From Actinopolymorpha alba DSM 45243 (lineage in GTDB: Bacteria > Actinomycetota > Actinomycetes > Propionibacteriales > Actinopolymorphaceae): a stretch of 64,000 nt of DNA. The stretch covers positions 186,001 through 250,000 of the forward strand of contig NZ_KB892707.1 of NCBI RefSeq assembly GCF_000373925.1, in the 5' to 3' direction. The notes below the pieces were generated by a model that saw only the letters and a program-made list of their open reading frames with translations, was not told where the DNA came from and searched no databases. Both the position numbers and the translations under genes were made by a program. This document shows, piece by piece, positions 26,298 to 35,486 of this stretch. Position 1 is the first letter of the stretch. Every line of letters begins with the position of its first letter.

Positions 26298-26399
26298 GGT
26301 CAGGGCGTGGACAGCCCTCGCGTCGAAGCGAGAGCCGAGAGATCTCCAAGGACCATACCGAGCGTCATGCCATGCCTTTCTGAGCTCGTGTAGCCGCTC

Positions 26400-26490
26400 G
26401 GAATGATCACGTTTGCGTGGTCATTCCCCACCTCACGCGGCAAATTCACCATGCATCGTGGGGAATGACCACGCAAACGTGATCATTCCC
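26400..26490. repeat. Element A copy 3 (complete)
   Basis: Both terminal palindromes present; centre CACGCGGCAAATTCACCATG then CATCGTGGGG. Between tandem minus-strand genes (methyltransferase side and DUF4191), so not restricted to convergent gaps. Confidence 0.85.
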
Positions 26491-26529
26491 CGAGCCCGGC
26501 GCGGGTCTGGCGCGGCCGCTCCGCCTGGG

Positions 26530-27228
26530 TCAACGGGGGCGGGGCGCACCTGGCGGGAGTTTGACGTTCTTGGGCAGAGGGCCCTTCGGGATCGGTAGCT
26601 GCTGCCGGTTGGCGGATAGCGCCTTCAGGCGGTGCAGCACCTCGGTCACCTCGGCGGGCCGGAGGTTGCGCGGAAGCTTCATCACGTGCGCGGACAGCCG
26701 GCGCAACGGCACCTGGCCTTCACCGTCGCCGACGACGATGTCGTAGATCGGGGTGTCGGGGGCGACCCGCGCGTGCTTGCGCTTCTCGTTGGCGAGGAGG
26801 TTGCCCACCCGGTTGGGGGCGCCCTCACCCACCAGCACGATGCCCGGCCGCCCGACCACGCGATGCACCACGTCCTGGTTACGGGTCACGGCCACCGCCG
26901 GGTCGACGGTCCAGCCGCGGCGCAGGGTCGAGAGCGCGTTGGCGCCGGCGCCGAGTTGACCCTCGAGCCGGGCGTAGGCCGCCTTCTCCACCCGCCGACC
27001 GAAGATGATCACGGTCGCGAGGACGGCGAACGGCAGGCCGGTGACCGCCCAGAGGATGGGGTTCTTGAGGACGAACCCGACGGCGACGAAGACCGCGAGC
27101 ACTCCGAGGAAGATCCCGAGCAGGATCAACCCGATCCGCGGCTGTGCTTCCTTGGTGATGCGGTACGCGGCACGGACCTGCTCGACCCGGCCGGGTTTGT
27201 TCTCGGGGGTGTCGTCGCGCTTGGCCAT
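26530..27228 (-). CDS. DUF4191 membrane protein
   Basis: 232 residues. Two adjacent transmembrane helices (about 30–52 LGLILLGIFLGVLAVFVAVGF-like and 57–77 LWAVTGLPFAVLATVIIFG), then a cytosolic domain (about 90–232) with the conserved GWTVDPAVAVTRNQDVVHRVVGRPGIVLVGEG. DUF4191 proteins accompany lipA in many actinomycetes, and lipA lies 79 bases upstream on the same strand. Function unknown; an envelope or lipoylation-linked role is only suggested by the position. Confidence 0.93.
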   Translation of the reverse strand: MAKRDDTPENKPGRVEQVRAAYRITKEAQPRIGLILLGIFLGVLAVFVAVGFVLKNPILWAVTGLPFAVLATVIIFGRRVEKAAYARLEGQLGAGANALSTLRRGWTVDPAVAVTRNQDVVHRVVGRPGIVLVGEGAPNRVGNLLANEKRKHARVAPDTPIYDIVVGDGEGQVPLRRLSAHVMKLPRNLRPAEVTEVLHRLKALSANRQQLPIPKGPLPKNVKLPPGAPRPR

Positions 27229-27307
27229 GGGTGTTGGTGTGCGTTCCTTCTCGAGGGCGGTGTGGAGTTCTCGGGCGACGGACGTGGGTACGTCGTCGTC
27301 CCAGGCG

Positions 27308-28255
27308 TCAGTGTGTGGATGCGGCGGGCAGTCGGCGGGACTCGAGGGCCTGGCGGTAGAGGCGGCCGGCGCGGTAGGAGGAGCGGACCAGCGGCCCCGA
27401 CATCACACCGGCGAAGCCCAGCTCGAGCGCCTCCTCGCGGTGCTCGACGAACTCCTCCGGCTTCACCCAGCGCTCGACCGGGTGATGGCGTACGGACGGG
27501 CGGAGGTACTGCGTGATCGTCAGGAGCTCGCAGCCGGCGTCGAGGAGATCGCGCATGGCCTGCGTGATCTCGGCGCGGTCCTCACCCATCCCGAGGATCA
27601 GGTTGGACTTCGTGACCAGGCCGTACGCCCGTGCCTGGCGCAGCACGTCGAGGGACCGCTCGTAGCGGAAGCCCGGCCGGATGCTCCGGAAGATCCGCGG
27701 CACGGTCTCGACGTTGTGGGCGAACACCTCCGGCTCGGACTCGAACACCTCCGCCAGCAGCTCGGGACGTCCGGAGAAGTCGGGGGCGAGCAACTCGACG
27801 CCGCAGCCGGGGTTCTGGGCGTGGACCTGGCGGACGGTCTCGGCGTAGATCCAGACGCCTTCGTCCTCCAGGTCGTCGCGGCAGACGCCGGTGACGGTGG
27901 CGTACCGCAGGCCCATCGTGCGAACGCTCTCACCGACCCGGCGCGGCTCGTCGAGGTCGAGAGCGACGGGCTTGCCGGTGTCGATCTGGCAGAAGTCGCA
28001 GCGGCGGGTGCACTGGTCACCACCGATGAGGAACGTCGCCTCACGGTCCTCCCAGCACTCGTAGATGTTGGGACAGCCGGCTTCCTGGCACACAGTGTGC
28101 AGCTGCTCGCGCTGGACGAGCGAGCGCAGCTCGGTGTACTCGGGCCCCATCTTGGCCCGGGTCTTGATCCACTCGGGCTTCTTCTCGATGGGGGTCTGGC
28201 TGTTCCGCGCCTCCAGGCGCAGCAACTTGCGTCCTTCCGGGGCCACAGCACTCAC
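27308..28255 (-). CDS. lipA: Lipoyl synthase
   Basis: Radical-SAM enzyme inserting two sulfurs into octanoyl-lipoyl domains. The auxiliary cluster [12 protein letters not shown] and the radical-SAM motif CTRRCDFC are intact, as are the C-terminal [15 protein letters not shown] (whose Ser ligates the auxiliary cluster). About 315 residues. Start GTG 28255 ([10 protein letters not shown]) matches homologue N-termini; TAGGCT lies six bases before it and no ribosome site is visible, so leaderless. With lipB (29.1 kb) it feeds lipoyl groups to the E2 at 36.5 kb, and GcvH elsewhere. Confidence 0.98.
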   Translation of the reverse strand: MSAVAPEGRKLLRLEARNSQTPIEKKPEWIKTRAKMGPEYTELRSLVQREQLHTVCQEAGCPNIYECWEDREATFLIGGDQCTRRCDFCQIDTGKPVALDLDEPRRVGESVRTMGLRYATVTGVCRDDLEDEGVWIYAETVRQVHAQNPGCGVELLAPDFSGRPELLAEVFESEPEVFAHNVETVPRIFRSIRPGFRYERSLDVLRQARAYGLVTKSNLILGMGEDRAEITQAMRDLLDAGCELLTITQYLRPSVRHHPVERWVKPEEFVEHREEALELGFAGVMSGPLVRSSYRAGRLYRQALESRRLPAASTH

Positions 28256-28261
28256 GCCCAC

Positions 28262-28267
28262 AGCCTA
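28262..28267 (-). promoter_or_regulatory. Putative leaderless -10 of lipA
   Basis: TAGGCT six bases before GTG 28255. Confidence 0.5.
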
Positions 28268-28417
28268 CGGTGCCGCCGCGGTACGCGTATCGGAGGCGTA
28301 CCAGTCCCGGTCAGGCCCGGTCGGGCCCGGGCCCGGTCAGACCGAGCCAGGCTGAGTCAGGCCCGGGCGATCAGGATCGGTCGACCGGTCGGGTGGGCCA
28401 GCGCGCGCCCGCCGGGT

Positions 28418-28423
28418 TAGGTT
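28418..28423 (+). promoter_or_regulatory. Putative leaderless -10 of the DUF84 gene
   Basis: TAGGTT seven bases before GTG 28431. The same gap holds short GGTCAGGCCCGG-type direct repeats at 28310–28355. Confidence 0.45.
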
Positions 28424-28430
28424 GTCGGTC

Positions 28431-29015
28431 GTGTCCTTACGTGTAGCTATCGCTTCCGGCAATCCCGTCAAACGCCGCGCAACTCTCGAGGCGGTCCGTG
28501 TCACCCTCGGCTACGACGAGGTGGACGCGGTTGCCGTCGAGGTCGATTCGGGCGTACCCCACCAGCCGGTCGGGGACGAGGAGACGTTGCGGGGTGCGCG
28601 CAACCGCGCCGACGCCGCACTGACGCTGCTGCCGGACGCCGACCTCTGGGTCGGTCTCGAGGGGGGTGTCGTCGAGCGGGACGGCGCGCTCGAGTGCATG
28701 GCGTGGGTCGTCGTGATCGGGCGGTCCGGTGAGGACGGCCAGCTGTGCAAGGGCGAGAGCCGCACGGCGACGTTCGTCCTTCCCGCGGAGATCGCCGAGC
28801 TGGTGCGTGCCGGCGCCGAACTCGGCGACGCCACCGACCAGATCTTCGGCGACAAGGACACCAAACGGAGTACGGGCACGGTTGGTCCGCTCACCGGCGG
28901 AGTCATCGACCGGGTGGCGTACTACGCGCACGCGATGGTCCTGGCGCTGGTGCCGTTCCGGAACGCCGAGCTCACCTTCCCGGCGGCCGACAAGGACGCG
29001 GCCCCCGTCGCCTGA
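28431..29015 (+). CDS. Inosine/xanthosine triphosphatase family (DUF84, YjjX-like)
   Basis: About 194 residues. Predicted to hydrolyse non-canonical purine nucleoside triphosphates (ITP/XTP), a nucleotide-pool sanitiser in the cytosol. Signatures: IASGNPVKRRATLEAV at the N-terminus, VDSGVPHQPVGDEETLRGARNRA, LWVGLEGGV, and the C-terminal DKDTKRSTGTVGPLTGGVIDRVAYY. Length is normal. GTG 28431 is chosen over TTG 28422 on the leaderless pattern. Divergent from lipA. Confidence 0.9.
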   Translation: MSLRVAIASGNPVKRRATLEAVRVTLGYDEVDAVAVEVDSGVPHQPVGDEETLRGARNRADAALTLLPDADLWVGLEGGVVERDGALECMAWVVVIGRSGEDGQLCKGESRTATFVLPAEIAELVRAGAELGDATDQIFGDKDTKRSTGTVGPLTGGVIDRVAYYAHAMVLALVPFRNAELTFPAADKDAAPVA

Positions 29016-29126
29016 GCTACCCGTGTCTCGCCTGTGCTACCCGCGTCGGACTTGTCCGAAGGAGGCCTCACCCTCAACCGGGGAAGCTTCGGACAACTCA
29101 CCGCGGATCGCCCCCGGGCTGTGAGG

Positions 29127-29786
29127 TCAGACGAGGTGCACAGACTTCGGGGCGAGAGCCTCGATCAGGCGGCGTTCGGTCGACTCGAGGACGTCCTGGA
29201 CGCCGACCTCGCGGCCGAGTTCGGCGGTCAGCGAGGTGACGCCGGCGTCGGCGAGGCCACACGGCACGATCCGGCCGTACGCCTCGAGGTCGCAGTCGCA
29301 GTTGAGCGAGAAGCCGTGCATGGTGACGCCCTGCGAGACGCGAAGGCCGATCGCTCCGAGCTTCCGGTCGGGTCCGCGATCATCGGCGGGCACCCACACG
29401 CCGCTGCGCCCCTCGATGCGGCTCGTCGCGAGCCCGGCGTCGGCGCACACGTCGATGAGGGCCTGCTCGAGAAGCCGGACGAACGCCACGACGTCGATCG
29501 GCTCCGTCAGCCGAACGATCGGGTATCCGACCAGCTGGCCGGGCCCGTGCCAGGTGATCTTGCCGCCGCGGTCGACGTCGATGACGGGGGTACCGTCCAG
29601 CGGGCGCTCGTAGGCCTCGGTGCGCTTGCCGGCCGTGTAGACCGCCTGGTGTTCGAGCAACAGGATGGTGTCGGGGATAAGATCAGCCACTCGCTCGGCG
29701 TGGAGGCTGCGCTGCTGCGACCAGGCATCCTCGTAGTCGACGGCCTGCGAGCCGAACCCCGCACGAATGAACTGCGGTGAACTCAT
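29127..29786 (-). CDS. lipB: Octanoyltransferase
   Basis: Transfers octanoyl from acyl carrier protein to lipoyl-domain lysines, the step before LipA. 219 residues. Conserved [29 protein letters not shown] (catalytic Lys) and the acyl-accepting Cys in [13 protein letters not shown] are present. ATG 29786 is chosen: TAAGCT lies seven bases upstream; the longer open frame upstream is implausible. It is separated from lipA by the DUF84 gene on the opposite strand. Confidence 0.98.
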   Translation of the reverse strand: MSSPQFIRAGFGSQAVDYEDAWSQQRSLHAERVADLIPDTILLLEHQAVYTAGKRTEAYERPLDGTPVIDVDRGGKITWHGPGQLVGYPIVRLTEPIDVVAFVRLLEQALIDVCADAGLATSRIEGRSGVWVPADDRGPDRKLGAIGLRVSQGVTMHGFSLNCDCDLEAYGRIVPCGLADAGVTSLTAELGREVGVQDVLESTERRLIEALAPKSVHLV

Positions 29787-29793
29787 ATCCTGC

Positions 29794-29799
29794 AGCTTA
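29794..29799 (-). promoter_or_regulatory. Putative leaderless -10 of lipB
   Basis: TAAGCT seven bases before ATG 29786; a weak AGGA also lies in the spacer. Confidence 0.4.
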
Positions 29800-29984
29800 G
29801 AGTGTGCGGCGGCGAAGCCACGCCAGCGCTGCCCAGTGTGGGGTCTGGAGACAGGTCGCGAGGCGGGGTCATGCCACGTTCGCGTGCGTCCTTCCGGCAT
29901 TTCTGCGTCTCATGCCGTGAGAGATCACGACGGATCGTGCCACCGGTCATCGTGCCGTAACCGTAAGTCTGGAAGGCTTGGAGC

Positions 29985-31658
29985 GTGCGGAGCGACTTCG
30001 GGGTGGATGGGTATGAGATCGAGGGGCTGCTGGGTGCTGGGGCCACCGGCGAGACGTGGCTTGCCCGGGAGGGGGCCTCCGGTAACCACGTCGCCCTCCA
30101 GCGGATCCGGCCGCGCGACGCCCAGGCCGCCGAGCAGATCCGCCGCCTCGTCGAACGCCTCGACGCGCTCGCGCGGCCACACCTGCGGCGGATCAGGGAG
30201 TTGCTGCCGTACGGCGAGGAGTTCGTCCTGGTCCTCGACCATGTCGAGGGCGGCACGCTCGAACAACTCCTGCTGGTCAGGGGCATCCTCGACCCCGGCG
30301 AAGTCGTCACGATGGCCTCCACAGTCGCCGGCGCACTCGCGGCCGCGCACGAGCGGGGCCTGGTGCACGGTGCGGTCACGCCAGAGACCATCCTCTTCAC
30401 GGCTGAGGGCACGCCGCTGATCGCGGACGTCGGCCTCGGCCAGCTCGTCCGGTCCCCAGACGGCACTCCGCCCAACCCCTACGCCGATCCGGCCGAGCCC
30501 AGCGAGTCCACGCCGTCCCCGGCCGGCGACGTCTACGGCCTGGCGGGGGTCTGCTACACCGCCCTCACCGGGTTGACGCCGCGGGCGGGTGAGCCGCACC
30601 GTCCCATCCACCAGGTCTCACCGGGTGTCCCGCCCGGTCTCGCGCACGCGATCGAGGCGGGTCTGCAGCGGGCGTGGGACATGCGCCCGCACATCGGTCA
30701 GTTCGCCGCCTTGCTGGACGCGGCCTGCCCGCGGGTGCCGGTCCGGCTTCCCGACGGTAAGCCCGCTCCCGAACCCTCGCCTCCTGAGTACGGCCCCGCG
30801 CCGTCCACCACGACGGCGCCCGCACCGGCATACTCCCCGGCACCTCCCTTTGGCCCGCCGCCGGCACGGGAGTCCGGGCAGTCGGGTCAGTCCGGTCAGG
30901 AACGCCCGCCACAGAACGCGGGGCCTCGGCGTCCTGAGCAGTCCCCGCCCCCGCCGCCCCGCCAGGGATCGGGTCAGACGCCACCGACCCCGCCGCCGGC
31001 GCGGCAGGGCGGCGAGGAGGAGTCGCACGAGCGGGAACCCTCCCGCACCCCCCAACTCGCGATGGTGGGCGGTGCCCTGCTGCTCGTCGTCATCATCATC
31101 GTGGGTGTGGTGGTGTGGCGGATCAACGCCAGTTCGACTCCCGATACCACGAAGACCACGCAGCCGACACGGACGGCGACTCCTACGCCGCGCCCATCGG
31201 TGTCCCTCGACCCGGTCGCCGCGCAGTGGATGAAGACGTTCAAGACGTTCGACGATCGGCGTACCAAGGCGTTCGCGGAACGCCAGCCCAACCTGCTCAC
31301 GACGTTGTACGCGCCGGAATCCCAGGCGTACAACGAGAACCGCCAGTACATGCGGCTGCTCGCCCAGCGCGACGCGCGCCGGGTGTTGGGACTCAAACGG
31401 CCGATCAGCACACTGCGGACCGTCACCAAGGCCCCGAACCGGATCGTCTTCGAGGCCGAACGCCAGGAGCAGTCGTACACCGTCGTCATGGACAGCGGCC
31501 AGCAGTTCCGTTGCCCGGGTGGACCCGTCAAGAAGGTCCGGATCGAGGTCGTGCCGCTGAAGGGCACCACGGCCTGGCGCATCTCCCGCGAATGGCAGGT
31601 CGGCGGCCCGACGACGGCGGAGGTGCAGGTCTGCCAGCGGGTCACGCCGACCGGCTGA
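29985..31658 (+). CDS. Membrane pseudokinase receptor, copy 1 of 3
   Basis: 557 residues. Kinase-like domain (1–245): glycine loop LLGAGATGETWLA, but the ATP-anchoring Lys is Gln (VALQR) and the catalytic loop reads HGAVTPETI, so the catalytic Asp, the Lys and the metal-binding Asn are all gone; DVG replaces DFG. Catalysis is therefore unlikely. A Pro/Gln-rich linker (255–345), one transmembrane helix (about 353–373) and an extracytoplasmic domain of about 150 residues follow. The latter resembles an NTF2-like fold, shared with copies 2 and 3. GTG 29985 has GGAG upstream. It begins a three-gene tandem array and may dimerise with copy 2. Confidence 0.88.
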   Translation: MRSDFGVDGYEIEGLLGAGATGETWLAREGASGNHVALQRIRPRDAQAAEQIRRLVERLDALARPHLRRIRELLPYGEEFVLVLDHVEGGTLEQLLLVRGILDPGEVVTMASTVAGALAAAHERGLVHGAVTPETILFTAEGTPLIADVGLGQLVRSPDGTPPNPYADPAEPSESTPSPAGDVYGLAGVCYTALTGLTPRAGEPHRPIHQVSPGVPPGLAHAIEAGLQRAWDMRPHIGQFAALLDAACPRVPVRLPDGKPAPEPSPPEYGPAPSTTTAPAPAYSPAPPFGPPPARESGQSGQSGQERPPQNAGPRRPEQSPPPPPRQGSGQTPPTPPPARQGGEEESHEREPSRTPQLAMVGGALLLVVIIIVGVVVWRINASSTPDTTKTTQPTRTATPTPRPSVSLDPVAAQWMKTFKTFDDRRTKAFAERQPNLLTTLYAPESQAYNENRQYMRLLAQRDARRVLGLKRPISTLRTVTKAPNRIVFEAERQEQSYTVVMDSGQQFRCPGGPVKKVRIEVVPLKGTTAWRISREWQVGGPTTAEVQVCQRVTPTG

Positions 31659-31700
31659 TCGCGGCGGCGCCGTGCTCTGCTCGCGGCTCGATGGGGGTGG

Positions 31701-31733
31701 CCCCAACGCAGGTGGGGGCCGGAACCAGCACAG
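31701..31733 (+). repeat. Element C copy 1
   Basis: CCCCAACGCAGGTGGGGG hairpin followed by GGAACCAGCACAG, 42 bases after kinase-like gene 1. A near-identical string occurs at 49582. May act as a terminator-like stem. Confidence 0.6.
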
Positions 31734-31853
31734 ACCGGTCCATGACTCCACGCCGGGGGCGTTGGGTAAGGTCGCGAGCCGCCACCACCCGTGAGGTTTC
31801 GCGGAGGTGGGGGCGACACCTGGGTCAGCTCACTGGAAGGCTTGGGCATCAGC

Positions 31854-33557
31854 ATGCAGGGCGACTTCCGCGTCGAGGGGTACGACATCGAGGGCCTGCT
31901 GGGCGCTGGCCCCGCGGGCGAAGTGTGGCTTGCCCGCGAACTCTCCTCAGGTACCCAGGTCGCGTTGAAGCGCCTGCGTCCGCGCGACACCGACGCCCAG
32001 GACGAAGCGCGCCGGATCGTGTCGGTGCTCGGCCAGCTCGCTCATCCGCAGGTTCTCCCGATCCGGGAGATGGTGTTGTACGGCACCGAGGTGGTGTTCG
32101 TGCTGGAGTACGCCGACGGCGGGAGCCTCGGCCAGCTGCTCCTCGCACGGGGCACGCTCGACCCCGGAGAAGTCGTCGGCGTGGCGAGCGCGGTCGCGAC
32201 TGCGCTGGCGGCGATCCACCAACGCGGCCTGGTCCACGCCGACGTGACGCCTGAGAACATCCTGCTGCGGTCTGACGCGCGGCCGCTGCTCGCGGACGTG
32301 GGTTTCCTTCGCCTGGTCGAGGGTGGCGAGGGCGGGACGCTCGGCTACACCGACCCGGCGGCGCAGAGCGACTCCGATCCCACGCCGGCGGGGGATGTCT
32401 ACGGCCTCGCGGCCGTCTGCTACGCCGCCCTCGCGGGAAACCCGCCGGAGCCAGGACCCCAGCACCGTCCGCTCCACCAGGTCGCGCCGGGTGTGCCGCC
32501 GGGCCTGGCGCACGCCATCGAGGCCGGTTTGCAGAGCACACCGGCGCAGCGTCCGGGCGCGGCGGAGTTCGGCGCCCAGCTCGCGGCGGCGTGCCCGAGT
32601 GCGCCGATCCGTTTCCCTGACGGGTCGATGGGGGACGCGGACTTCCTCGCCGCACTCGGCCAGCACCCCTCTGACCAGGGGTCTGGTGCGGGGCAGAGTC
32701 CGTTCAGCCTCGGCGAGCTGGCGGGGCCGCAGCGGGGCGAGACCGAGCCGGGTGTCGCCGCTCAGGACCCACCACCTGCCGGGAGCAACCAGCCGCCGGT
32801 CTTTCAGCAGGGTGCGCCAGGTGCTGCGCCGCCGGTGAGTCCGTTCCCGGGCACCACCGCCCGGCCCGTTCCCGAGCACACGCCGGACGATGACGACGAT
32901 GAGCGGGATGGGCGCCGGCGGCGCGGCCTGGTGCTCGGTCTCGCGATCGGAGCCCCGCTGGCCCTCGCGGCGATCGTGGCGGTCGGAGTTGTCGGCTGGC
33001 GAACGCTCGCCGGATCCACGCCCTCAGATCCGCGGGTCACGACCGGCGCCTCCAGTGCTCCGGCAGTGCCGCCCGAGTCGACGGCCTCGGCCACCCCCTC
33101 GGCAGCGGCGTCGGCGCGGCCGACCAGCGCGCCGCGCAGTGCGGCGGAGGCGCGCTGGACGCGGGTCCTCACCACGCTCGACCAGCGCCGTGCGCAGGCC
33201 TGGCGAACCTGGAACCCCCAGCTGCTGAGCAAGGTCTACCAGCCCGGATCCAAAGCCCTGCAGGAGGAACTCGCCCTCATGCAGCTCCACGAGGACAAGA
33301 ACGTCACCAGCGTGGTGGGCCTCAACACCCCGATCCTGTCGTTGGACGTGGTGTCCGAAAGCTCCAGCAAGGTCGTCGTCGACGCGGTGAGCCAGCTCCA
33401 GCCGTACCAACTCGAGCTCGACGGTCAGCTGTACCCGCACCAGGGCGGGACCCCCAAACGGTTCCGGATGACCCTGGTCCCTGACGGATCGAACGGCTGG
33501 CTCATCGCGTCGAGCCGGGAGATCGGCGGCGTACCCACCACCGGGCCAGCGCGGTGA
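31854..33557 (+). CDS. Membrane kinase-like receptor, copy 2 of 3 (possibly active)
   Basis: 567 residues with the same layout: kinase domain (1–245), Pro/Gln-rich linker, transmembrane helix (about 354–378, GLVLGLAIGAPLALAAIVAVGVVGW) and extracytoplasmic domain. This copy keeps the Lys (VALKR), the catalytic Asp and Asn (HADVTPEN) and the Asp-Gly of DFG (DVG); only the loop Lys is Thr. It is the most likely of the three to retain ATP binding and perhaps phosphotransfer. ATG 31854 is aligned with the other copies (MQGDFRVEGYDIEGLLG); an earlier start at 31791 adds an unconserved extension. 195 bases from copy 1. Confidence 0.88.
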   Translation: MQGDFRVEGYDIEGLLGAGPAGEVWLARELSSGTQVALKRLRPRDTDAQDEARRIVSVLGQLAHPQVLPIREMVLYGTEVVFVLEYADGGSLGQLLLARGTLDPGEVVGVASAVATALAAIHQRGLVHADVTPENILLRSDARPLLADVGFLRLVEGGEGGTLGYTDPAAQSDSDPTPAGDVYGLAAVCYAALAGNPPEPGPQHRPLHQVAPGVPPGLAHAIEAGLQSTPAQRPGAAEFGAQLAAACPSAPIRFPDGSMGDADFLAALGQHPSDQGSGAGQSPFSLGELAGPQRGETEPGVAAQDPPPAGSNQPPVFQQGAPGAAPPVSPFPGTTARPVPEHTPDDDDDERDGRRRRGLVLGLAIGAPLALAAIVAVGVVGWRTLAGSTPSDPRVTTGASSAPAVPPESTASATPSAAASARPTSAPRSAAEARWTRVLTTLDQRRAQAWRTWNPQLLSKVYQPGSKALQEELALMQLHEDKNVTSVVGLNTPILSLDVVSESSSKVVVDAVSQLQPYQLELDGQLYPHQGGTPKRFRMTLVPDGSNGWLIASSREIGGVPTTGPAR

Positions 33558-33648
33558 GCGCGGCGAGCGCGACCGGCCGGCGGTCCGGGCGCGGCGCTGT
33601 GGACAACGCTGATCACCGCCGGTCCCTGGTCTGAGAGGCTTGGCGACC

Positions 33649-35445
33649 ATGCGGGGCGAATTCCGGCTGCGAGGGTATGACGTCGGCACGCTGCTCAGTG
33701 GGAGCGCGACCGGCGAGGTGTGGCTGGCCCGCGTCCAGGGTTCGGGTGAGCAGGTTGCCCTCAAGCGGCTGCGGTTGCGGAGTGTCCAGGCACGCGAGGA
33801 CGCCCGCCGGCTGGCCTCGGTGCTCGGGGTTCTCGACCATCCGCACGTCTTGCGCGTGCGTGAGGCGCTTCCGTACGGCGACGAGCTCGTCCTGGTGCTC
33901 GACCACGCCGAAGGGGGCAGCCTCGACCACCTCCTCAACGCCCGCGGCGGCCTGGATCCTGGCGAGGTGGTGACGGCCGTCGCGCCGATCGCCGAGGCCC
34001 TGGCCGCCGCCCACGAGCGTGGGTTGGTGCACGGCGACGTCACGCCGGAGGCGATTCTCTTCACCGCCGATGGTCGTCCCCTCCTGACCGACCTGGGTGT
34101 CCTCCCTCTCGTCGAGGGCGGCGAGGTCCTGGCCACGGTTGGCTACACCGACCCCGCTGCTGTGGGGGAGACGGGTCCGACGCCGGCTGGCGACGTCTAC
34201 GCCCTGGCCGCGGTGTGCTACGCCGCACTCACCGGCCTGGTGCCGCGCCCAGGGCAGCCGCGACGGCCGTTGACGGACGTCGTTCCTGACGTTCCGCCGG
34301 GTTTCGCGCACGCCGTGACTGCCGGGCTGCAGCCGCTGCCGGCACGCCGTCCGACCGCCGCGCAGCTCGCCGAGATGGTGTACGCCGCGTGCCCGCCGGC
34401 GCCCGTGCGGTTTCCCGTGGGGCTGGTGCTGAGCGATTCCGACATCGCCGCCGCGATGGCGGCCGCGGCCGGTGACGGGCCGACGTCCCCGCCGGATCCG
34501 TTCGCCCGCGGGCTCCAGGGACCTGGCCAGCCGGGTGCACCTGGCTGGCCAGGCACCCCCAACCAGCCGGGGGGACCCGGCGGGGGAGTGGCGAATCCGG
34601 CCGGATCAGGGCCTGCTGGCGCCCCGACGGCCGGACCCGCACCCGCTGGTGCGCCCGCCGACCCGCTGGCGAGCCCGATGGCACACCGGGCACCGGCCGG
34701 GACCGGACCTGACAGTTGGAACGACCAGCTCGACGCCGATGACGAAGGCCGCGGCCGCAGGGTCGGACTCATCGTGGCGGCCGGTATCGGCGTCCTCCTG
34801 GTCACCGCGGCCGTCATCGGGGGCGTCATCTGGGCCACCCGGTCGCGCCCGGTGAGTCCGCCCACGCTCGCCGAGCTCACGGCCTCTCCAGCGACCAGCG
34901 CCGCGCCCAAGGCCACCACGACGCCTGACACGTCCACGGCGCCGAGCCCTCAGCCCACCCGAACGCCGGCCACTACCCGTCAACCCACGGCCGCGCCGCC
35001 ATCGACCACGCCCGCACCTCCACCGACCTCGACGGCGAAGCCCGCACCCCCACCAGACGGACCCGAGGCGCGATGGCGCGACGTCCTGACCCAGCTCGAC
35101 CGGCAGCGGGCGCAGGCGTTCGCGGAGCCTGACGCCGCCGTCCTCAAGAACGTCTACACCGCCGACTCCGAGCTGCGGACCAAGGATGCCGCCGAGATCG
35201 AGAAGTGCGTGGACGCCGGCTGCAAGGTCGAGGGCCTGAGGTTCGACATCAAGACGCTCGACGTGGTGTCGTCCGGCCAGACGCGGACGGTGCTGCGGGT
35301 GGTCGACCAGCTCCAGGCGTACTCCATCATCACCGCGTCAGGTGAACGCCTGGATCAGCCGCCGGGACAGGTCAAGACCCGCCAGATCACGCTCACCAAG
35401 GATGCCGGCGCGGGTTGGCTCATCGCTCGCATAGACGAGGGCTGA
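33649..35445 (+). CDS. Membrane kinase-like receptor, copy 3 of 3 (probably impaired)
   Basis: 598 residues. The Lys is kept (VALKR) but the catalytic loop is HGDVTPEAI: Asp present, metal-binding Asn replaced by Ala; DLG replaces DFG; the glycine loop is LLSGSATGEVWLA, missing the first Gly. It is probably a weak or dead kinase. A longer Pro/Ala/Gly linker (about 270–365), one transmembrane helix (about 373–396), a Thr/Pro-rich tail and the same NTF2-like extracytoplasmic domain follow (RWRDVLTQLDRQRAQAFAEPDAAVLKNVYT). ATG 33649 is eight bases after GAGGCT. A Cys pair in the sensor (EKCVDAGCK) is unique to this copy. Confidence 0.88.
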   Translation: MRGEFRLRGYDVGTLLSGSATGEVWLARVQGSGEQVALKRLRLRSVQAREDARRLASVLGVLDHPHVLRVREALPYGDELVLVLDHAEGGSLDHLLNARGGLDPGEVVTAVAPIAEALAAAHERGLVHGDVTPEAILFTADGRPLLTDLGVLPLVEGGEVLATVGYTDPAAVGETGPTPAGDVYALAAVCYAALTGLVPRPGQPRRPLTDVVPDVPPGFAHAVTAGLQPLPARRPTAAQLAEMVYAACPPAPVRFPVGLVLSDSDIAAAMAAAAGDGPTSPPDPFARGLQGPGQPGAPGWPGTPNQPGGPGGGVANPAGSGPAGAPTAGPAPAGAPADPLASPMAHRAPAGTGPDSWNDQLDADDEGRGRRVGLIVAAGIGVLLVTAAVIGGVIWATRSRPVSPPTLAELTASPATSAAPKATTTPDTSTAPSPQPTRTPATTRQPTAAPPSTTPAPPPTSTAKPAPPPDGPEARWRDVLTQLDRQRAQAFAEPDAAVLKNVYTADSELRTKDAAEIEKCVDAGCKVEGLRFDIKTLDVVSSGQTRTVLRVVDQLQAYSIITASGERLDQPPGQVKTRQITLTKDAGAGWLIARIDEG

Positions 35446-35486
35446 CCGCCGAGTCGCACAGCCCGTTCAGGAACTCGCTCTGCGCC

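Noticed and set aside
31854-33557. Calling kinase copy 2 a pseudokinase like copy 1
   Set aside because: Lys, Asp, Asn and the Asp-Gly of DFG are all present; only the loop Lys differs.
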